This document shows, piece after piece, positions 32,525 through 37,688 of a stretch of DNA of 37,688 bases (its first letter is position 1; every line of letters begins with the position of its first letter). Source of the stretch: Pseudomonadota bacterium (GTDB lineage: Bacteria; Pseudomonadota; Alphaproteobacteria; Sphingomonadales; Sphingomonadaceae); assembly GCA_023426225.1 (NCBI GenBank), contig JAFABD010000088.1, positions 1-37,688 on the forward strand, written 5' to 3'. The notes under the pieces were generated by a model. The model searched no databases. It was not told the origin of the DNA and worked only from the letters and a program-made list of their open reading frames with translations. A program made the translations under genes and the position numbers.

Positions 32525-33505
32525 ATGCTGCCGGCACGCCCCGCTTCGGCTAGAAGCAGCGCGCCGACCCCGAACAGGACGCTCGATCGGAAGTTGCGCT
32601 TGCCCGACTATCCCCTTTCCCATCTTCAGCGGCTCGAAGCCGAGAGCATCCACATCCTCCGTGAGGTCGTCGCAGAGGCCGAACGGCCCGTGATGCTCTA
32701 TTCGGTGGGCAAGGACAGCGCGGTGATGCTCCACCTCGCGCGTAAGGCCTTCCATCCTGCTCCGCCGCCCTTTCCGTTGCTCCATGTCGACACGACGTGG
32801 AAGTTTCGCGCCATGTACGCGCTGCGCGATCGCGCTGCCGCCGCGGCGGGAATGGAACTGATCGTCCATCGCAACCCCGATGCGCTCGCACAGGGGATCA
32901 ACCCGTTCGACCATGGCGGGCTCCACACCGATCTTTGGAAGACCGAAGGGCTCAAGCAAGCGCTCGACAAGCATGGTTTCGACGCGGCGTTCGGCGGCGC
33001 CCGGCGCGACGAGGAAAAGAGCCGCGCCAAGGAACGCGTCTTCTCCTTCCGTTCGGCAAGCCATCGCTGGGATCCCCGGTCGCAGCGCCCCGAACTCTGG
33101 CACCTCTACAACGCGCGCAAGGCGAAGGGCGAGAGCATCCGCGTCTTCCCGCTCTCCAACTGGACCGAGCTCGACATCTGGCAGTACATTCTGGCCGAGG
33201 GCATCGAGATCGTGCCGCTCTATTTCGCCGCGCCGCGCCCGACGGTCGAGCGCGACGGCATGCTGCTGATGGTCGATGACGAGCGCTTCCGGCTCCACCC
33301 GGGCGAAGTGCCGGTCGAACGCTCGATCCGTTTCCGCACGCTCGGCTGCTACCCGCTCACCGGCGCGGTGGAGAGCAACGCCGACACGCTCGAGCGCGTG
33401 ATCCAGGAAATGCTGCTCACCACCACCAGCGAGCGCCAGGGCCGCGCGATCGACCACGATCAGGCCGCGAGCATGGAGAAGAAGAAGCAGGAGGGGTATT
33501 TCTGA
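32525..33505 (+). CDS. cysD: Sulfate adenylyltransferase subunit 2
   Basis: A 326-aa ATP sulfurylase small subunit, a PP-loop enzyme that forms adenosine 5'-phosphosulfate together with the CysN GTPase. The PP-loop motif is LYSVGKDSAVMLHLARKAF. Other family blocks are PLLHVDTTWKFRAMYALRD, FGGARRDEEKSRAKER, SFR, then WDPRSQRPELWHLYN, FPLSNWTELDIWQYI and the C-terminal FRTLGCYPLTGAVES with EKKKQEGYF. The start is uncertain: ATG 32525 adds a poorly conserved stretch of about 30 residues before the usual beginning near LSHLQRLEAES. The TGA overlaps the ATG of cysNC by one base, so the two are coupled. Confidence 0.96.
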   Translation: MLPARPASARSSAPTPNRTLDRKLRLPDYPLSHLQRLEAESIHILREVVAEAERPVMLYSVGKDSAVMLHLARKAFHPAPPPFPLLHVDTTWKFRAMYALRDRAAAAAGMELIVHRNPDALAQGINPFDHGGLHTDLWKTEGLKQALDKHGFDAAFGGARRDEEKSRAKERVFSFRSASHRWDPRSQRPELWHLYNARKAKGESIRVFPLSNWTELDIWQYILAEGIEIVPLYFAAPRPTVERDGMLLMVDDERFRLHPGEVPVERSIRFRTLGCYPLTGAVESNADTLERVIQEMLLTTTSERQGRAIDHDQAASMEKKKQEGYF

Positions 33506-35418
33506 TGGCCGCCTATCGCCCCGACGCGCTGATCGCTTCCGACATCTCGGCCTATCTCGAGCGCCATCAGCACAAGTCGCTGCTGCGCTTCCTCACCTGC
33601 GGCTCGGTCGACGACGGCAAGTCGACGCTGATCGGCCGCCTGCTCTACGATTCGAAGCAGATCTTCGAGGATCAGCTCGCCGCGCTCGAAAGCGACTCCA
33701 GGCGCGTCGGCACCCAGGGGCAGGCGATCGACTTCGCGCTGCTGGTCGACGGCCTCGCCGCTGAGCGCGAGCAGGGCATCACGATCGACGTCGCCTATCG
33801 CTTCTTCGCCACCGAAAAGCGCAAGTTCATCGTCGCCGACACGCCCGGCCACGAGCAGTACACCCGCAACATGGTCACCGGCGCCTCGACCGCCGACCTC
33901 GCCGTGATCCTGGTCGATGCGCGCAAGGGCGTGCTGACCCAGACCCGGCGGCACAGCTTCCTCGCCCATCTGCTCGGCATCCGGCATCTGGTGCTGGCGG
34001 TGAACAAGATGGACCTGGTCGATTATGACCGGGCCGTGTTCGACCGCATCGTCGCCGACTATGCCCAATTCGCCGGCTCGATCGGCATCCGCGACTTCAC
34101 CGCCATCCCGATCTCCGGCTTTCGCGGCGACAATGTGACGACGCGCAGCGCGGCGATGCCGTGGTTCGCCGGGCCGACGCTGCTCGATCTTCTCGAAAGC
34201 GTCGCGGTCGATGCCGATGCGGATCGCCTCAAGCCGTTCTGCATGCCGGTGCAGTGGGTGAACCGGCCCGATCTCGACTTCCGCGGCTTTGCCGGGCTGA
34301 TCGCCGGCGGCACGATCCGCCCCGGCGATCCGGTGCGCATCCTACCTTCGGGCCGAACCAGCACCGTCGCGCGCATCGTCGCGATGGGCGGCGACAAGGA
34401 CATCGCGGTCGCCGGCGAATCGATCGCCCTCACCCTCACCGATCCGGTCGATTGCGCACGCGGCGACGTGATCGCCGCTGCCGACGCGCCCCCGCAGGCC
34501 GCCGACCAGTTCAAGGCCACGCTCGTCTGGATGGACGCCGCAGAGCTGCTGCCCGGCCGCGCCTATTGGCTCAAGCTGGGCACCCAGACGGTCAGCGCCG
34601 TCGTCCGTGCGCCCGATCACGCCATCGACGTCAACACCATGGTGCGCACGCCCGCCAAGACGCTGGCGCTCAACGATATCGGCGTCGCCGAAATCGCGAC
34701 CGACCGCCCGCTCGTGTTCGAGCCCTATGCCGACAGCCACCAGCTCGGCGGGTTCATCCTGATCGACAAGCTCACCAACGCCACGGTCGGCGCGGGAATG
34801 CTCGATTCGGCGCTGCGCCGCGCCCAGAATGTGCATTGGCAGGCGCTGGAAATCACCCGCGACGCGCATGCCGCGCAAAAGGGGCAGCAACCGCGACTGC
34901 TCTGGTTCACCGGGCTGTCGGGCGCCGGCAAGTCGACGATCGCCAATCTGGTCGAAAAACGGCTGCACGCACTCGGCAAGCACAGCTTCCTGCTCGACGG
35001 CGACAATATCCGCCACGGGCTCAACCGCGACCTCGGCTTCAGCGATGCCGACCGGGTCGAGAATATCCGCCGCGTCGGCGAAGTCGCCAAGCTGATGACC
35101 GACGCCGGACTGATCGTGCTCACCGCCTTCATCTCGCCTTTCCGCGCCGAACGCGAGATGGTCCGCGCGATGCTGCCGCCGGGAGAGTTTTTCGAAATCC
35201 ACGTCGACACCCCGATCGCGGTGGCCGAGGCGCGCGACGTGAAGGGCCTGTATCGCAAGGCCCGCGCGGGAGAGATCGCCAACTTCACCGGCATCACCAG
35301 CCCCTATGAGCCGCCGGAGAATCCCGAAATCCGGATCGACACGACGCGCGAGACGCCCGAAGAGGCTGCGGAACGGATCGTCGAGGAGATCATGGGGATA
35401 TGGGCACCGGTGCTTTGA
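33505..35418 (+). CDS. cysNC: Bifunctional sulfate adenylyltransferase subunit 1 (GTPase)/adenylylsulfate kinase
   Basis: A 637-aa fusion. The CysN part (about residues 1-445) is an EF-Tu-like GTPase that drives APS formation: G1 GSVDDGKSTLIGRLLYD, switch region REQGITIDVAYRFF, G3 DTPGHEQYTRNM, G4 NKMDLVDY, then beta-barrel domains. The CysC part (about 455-637) phosphorylates APS to PAPS, with the P-loop TGLSGAGKSTIANL, LDGDNIRHGLN and GLYRKARAGEIANFTGI. Fused CysNC is common in alphaproteobacteria. It is coupled to cysD (TGATG) and overlaps cysQ by 19 nt. PAPS can be used for cysteine synthesis or for sulfation of glycans. Confidence 0.96.
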   Translation: MAAYRPDALIASDISAYLERHQHKSLLRFLTCGSVDDGKSTLIGRLLYDSKQIFEDQLAALESDSRRVGTQGQAIDFALLVDGLAAEREQGITIDVAYRFFATEKRKFIVADTPGHEQYTRNMVTGASTADLAVILVDARKGVLTQTRRHSFLAHLLGIRHLVLAVNKMDLVDYDRAVFDRIVADYAQFAGSIGIRDFTAIPISGFRGDNVTTRSAAMPWFAGPTLLDLLESVAVDADADRLKPFCMPVQWVNRPDLDFRGFAGLIAGGTIRPGDPVRILPSGRTSTVARIVAMGGDKDIAVAGESIALTLTDPVDCARGDVIAAADAPPQAADQFKATLVWMDAAELLPGRAYWLKLGTQTVSAVVRAPDHAIDVNTMVRTPAKTLALNDIGVAEIATDRPLVFEPYADSHQLGGFILIDKLTNATVGAGMLDSALRRAQNVHWQALEITRDAHAAQKGQQPRLLWFTGLSGAGKSTIANLVEKRLHALGKHSFLLDGDNIRHGLNRDLGFSDADRVENIRRVGEVAKLMTDAGLIVLTAFISPFRAEREMVRAMLPPGEFFEIHVDTPIAVAEARDVKGLYRKARAGEIANFTGITSPYEPPENPEIRIDTTRETPEEAAERIVEEIMGIWAPVL

Positions 35419-36131
35419 ACGACGCCGCACTGGCGCGGGCGATCGCCGACGAGGCGGGCGCGCTGCTGCTGCGCATCCAGGCAGAGGGCGCCGACGGCGC
35501 GCGCGGCGACCGCGAATCGAATGCGCTGATCCTCGATCGGCTGCGCGCGGCACGTCCCGACGACGCGATCCTTTCCGAAGAATCGGCGGACGACCTCTCG
35601 CGGCTCGACGCGCGGCGTGTGTGGATCGTCGACCCGCTCGACGGCACCCGCGAATTTGCCGAAGGGCGCAGCGACTGGGCGGTGCATGTCGCGCTCGCGA
35701 TCGACGGTACCGCCGCCGCGGGTGCCGTGGCGCTCCCGCCGCTCGGCCGCACGCTGTCCACCGACGCGCCGCCGCCGCTTGCGCCGCTCGTCTCGCCGCC
35801 GCGCCTGCTCGTCAGCCGGACGCGCCCCAGCGCGCTGTGCGGCGATGTGGCGGGGCGGATCGGCGCCACCGCGCTCACCATGGGATCGGCCGGGGCCAAG
35901 GCGATGGCGGTCGTGCGGGGCGAGGCCGAAATCTACCTTCACGCCGGCGGCCAGTATCAATGGGACAATTGCGCCCCCGTCGCGGTCGCGCTCGCCGCAG
36001 GGCTGCATGCGTCGCGGATCGACGGCAGCCCGCTCGTCTACAACCTTGCCGAACGAGGGGTGCCCGATCTGCTGATCTGCCGCCGCGAATGGGCCGCGCG
36101 CGTGCTCGACGCGGTCGCCACCTGCGCCTGA
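35400..36131 (+). CDS. cysQ: 3'(2'),5'-bisphosphate nucleotidase CysQ
   Basis: A 243-aa inositol-monophosphatase-family enzyme that removes the 3'-phosphate from PAP, the by-product of PAPS use, and can also act on PAPS. The metal motifs are ILSEESADD, VWIVDPLDGTREFAEGRSDW and YQWDNCAPVAVALAAGL with the conserved WD pair. The start overlaps cysNC by 19 nt, which places it in the same operon. This is a sensible partner for PAPS synthesis because PAP build-up is inhibitory. It is convergent with the GGDEF-EAL gene. Length is close to the usual 240-270. Confidence 0.93.
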   Translation: MGTGALNDAALARAIADEAGALLLRIQAEGADGARGDRESNALILDRLRAARPDDAILSEESADDLSRLDARRVWIVDPLDGTREFAEGRSDWAVHVALAIDGTAAAGAVALPPLGRTLSTDAPPPLAPLVSPPRLLVSRTRPSALCGDVAGRIGATALTMGSAGAKAMAVVRGEAEIYLHAGGQYQWDNCAPVAVALAAGLHASRIDGSPLVYNLAERGVPDLLICRREWAARVLDAVATCA

Positions 36132-36153
36132 TCCGCGCGCATCCGCCTGGCGC

Positions 36154-37688
36154 TCACCGCTTGGCGCCGGCCGCCGACAGGCCGGGCAGCGCCGCCTCGG
36201 CAAGCTGGCCCGCGACGGCCAGCGCCGCGGCACCCGCGGCATCGAGCGGGCGCGCGATGTAATAGCCCTGAAGGTGGCTGCACCCCGCCGCCCGCAGCGC
36301 TTCGAGCTGGACGCGCGTCTCCACCCCCTCGGCAACCACCGACATGCCCAGTGCGCGTGCGAGCTGGATCACCACCTGCACGATCGCCGCGCTTTCGCGA
36401 TCGCGCCCCAGCCCCTCGACAAACGTTCGGTCGATTTTCAGGCAGTCCAGCGCGAACCGGCGGATGTTCGACAGCGATGAATAGCCGGTGCCGAAATCGT
36501 CGAGTGCGACGCGAAACCCCATCTGGCGCAGCCGGTACAGCGTCTCGGCGGCGCGGTCGCCGTCGTCGAAGATCGCCGTTTCGGTGATCTCGATCTGGAA
36601 CCGCTGCGGCGCCACCCCTGCCTGCGCCACCCGGGCGATGACATGCGCGACGAAATTGGGCCGGCGGAACTGGCGCGGCGAGAAATTGACCGACAGATAC
36701 TGCGTCGGCCAGTCGCGCAACGCCGCCACGGCGCGGTCGATCACCCAGTCGCCCAGCATGTGGATGAGGTTGCTCTCCTCGGCGATCGGAATGAACAGCG
36801 CGGGCGGCACCATGCCGAAATCGGGGCTTTGCCAGCGGATCAGCGCCTCGAACCCTTCGACGATCAGCTCGCGCTGGTCGACGATCGGCTGAAAGACCAG
36901 GTCCAGTTCGCCGCGCGCGATCGCGCCGGCCAGCGCGCCTTCCAGCTCGCGGCGGTGGCGCAGCCGCGCGTCCATCGCCGCGTCGTACAGCCGGGCACAG
37001 CCGCGGCCGCAGCGCTTGGCGTCGTTGAGCGCCAGGTCGGCGCGGCGCAGCAGGTCGATCGGGTCCTCGCCCGTGGCCGGATCGACCACGACCAGCCCCG
37101 CCGAAATCCCGCCCGGGACGGCGTGACCGAGCACGCGCATCGGCGCGGCGCAGGCCTTGATCACCTGCTCGACGCGCATCACCGCCTCATCCTCGCTCAC
37201 CACCGGCAGCAACAGCCCGAATTCGTCCCCCGCCAACCGCGCGGTCAGGCAGATCTCGGGCACCGTCGCGACCAGCAGCGCATGCGTCTCGCGCAGCATA
37301 GCGTCGCCGGCGAGGTGCCCGAGCGTGTCGTTGACCAGCTTGAAACGATCGAGGTCGAGCATCGCCAGCGCAAAGCGCTGCGTCCCCGCCGCCGCACGAT
37401 CGAGCGCCGACAGGAACGCGAGGCGGTTGGGCGCGCCGGTCAACGGGTCGCGCGTCACCAGCCGTTCCGCCGCCGCGCGCTCTGCCGAACGCGCCGCCCG
37501 TTCGTCGCGCAGCGCCGCCTGCGTCGCGACCAGTCGTCGCGCCGACCGCGCCCGTTCGATCAGCGCCGCCTGCACGCGCGCCAGCGCTTCGGCCGTCAAC
37601 GGCTCGGTCAACAGCGTCAGCCGCTCCGCCGCTTCGGGCATTGCCGCGATCGTCGCCATCGCCGCGTCGGCCTGGTCGATCAGCACGA
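36154..37688 (-). CDS. GGDEF-EAL protein, N-terminus beyond the window
   Basis: The last 511 or so codons of a c-di-GMP protein; the gene continues past the right edge, so the first residues seen are not a reliable start. A coiled-coil stretch is followed by a GGDEF domain with TRDPLTGAPNRLAFLSALDR and the active-site loop RLAGDEFGLLLP (AGDEF, a variant that can still be active). An EAL domain then has EGFEALIRWQSP, LSVNFSPRQFRRP, QIEITETAIFDD, LDDFGTGYSSLSN, LKIDRTFVEG and VAEGVETRVQLEAL, all metal and catalytic positions. It may make and break c-di-GMP or use one domain as a regulator. It is convergent with cysQ. Confidence 0.92.
   Translation of the reverse strand, partial: VLIDQADAAMATIAAMPEAAERLTLLTEPLTAEALARVQAALIERARSARRLVATQAALRDERAARSAERAAAERLVTRDPLTGAPNRLAFLSALDRAAAGTQRFALAMLDLDRFKLVNDTLGHLAGDAMLRETHALLVATVPEICLTARLAGDEFGLLLPVVSEDEAVMRVEQVIKACAAPMRVLGHAVPGGISAGLVVVDPATGEDPIDLLRRADLALNDAKRCGRGCARLYDAAMDARLRHRRELEGALAGAIARGELDLVFQPIVDQRELIVEGFEALIRWQSPDFGMVPPALFIPIAEESNLIHMLGDWVIDRAVAALRDWPTQYLSVNFSPRQFRRPNFVAHVIARVAQAGVAPQRFQIEITETAIFDDGDRAAETLYRLRQMGFRVALDDFGTGYSSLSNIRRFALDCLKIDRTFVEGLGRDRESAAIVQVVIQLARALGMSVVAEGVETRVQLEALRAAGCSHLQGYYIARPLDAAGAAALAVAGQLAEAALPGLSAAGAKR

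Noticed and set aside
1..37688. Mobile elements, CRISPR arrays, tRNA or rRNA genes
   Set aside because: No transposase, integrase or repeat-spacer pattern, no tRNA cloverleaf signatures and no rRNA sequence were found on reading both strands.

Overview
The window is a GC-rich chromosomal segment that reads as an alphaproteobacterium of the order Sphingomonadales, probably Sphingomonas or a close relative. The basis is gene order (Tim44-like/secB/murJ/trpS, mutM/ubiE/ubiB/coaBC/dut), protein style, TAGG/TATG-type -10 boxes, GANTC sites and a CtrA-type box. I see no integrase, transposase, phage gene, CRISPR array, tRNA or rRNA. The order assignment is inference; the gene content is read directly.

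Layout. 1-4326: end of a lipoprotein gene and a Tim44-like gene (both minus), then secB, murJ and trpS (plus). 4386-7525: a bidirectional terminator, then dnaA, rpsT and mutM on minus. 7631-14720: a tight plus-strand run of ubiE, ubiB, a polytopic membrane protein, coaBC, an alpha/beta-hydrolase lipoprotein, dut, a small secreted protein and a MoeB/ThiF-like enzyme, several with overlapping start and stop codons. 14799-19486: nucleotide-sugar genes (UDP-glucuronate epimerase, galU on minus, wecB-wecC). 19499-24827: M48/PDZ protease, a 75-aa secreted or membrane protein behind a structured leader, a calcineurin-type phosphatase, an FKBP isomerase, rpsU and an MHS-family transporter.

24847-29230 is a minus-strand signalling operon: an EAL protein abuts a TPR/histidine kinase with no gap, followed by a stand-alone receiver protein. 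A full CtrA-type box lies upstream. The first part of the kinase gene has clearly lower GC than its surroundings. 29323-29443 holds a phenylalanine-rich micro-ORF followed by a terminator.

29614-36131: a UDP-glucose dehydrogenase gene broken by an apparent 1-base deletion, a polyprenyl-phosphate sugar-phosphate transferase that would start exopolysaccharide synthesis, then cysD-cysNC-cysQ for sulfate activation and PAP turnover. 36154 to the window end is the C-terminal part of a GGDEF-EAL protein.

Together the window combines housekeeping genes with three groups of surface-polysaccharide precursor genes and two c-di-GMP proteins. The points most worth checking are the ugd frameshift, the structured leader of the 75-aa protein, the CtrA-box/EAL/kinase operon with its compositional island, and the Phe-rich micro-ORF.
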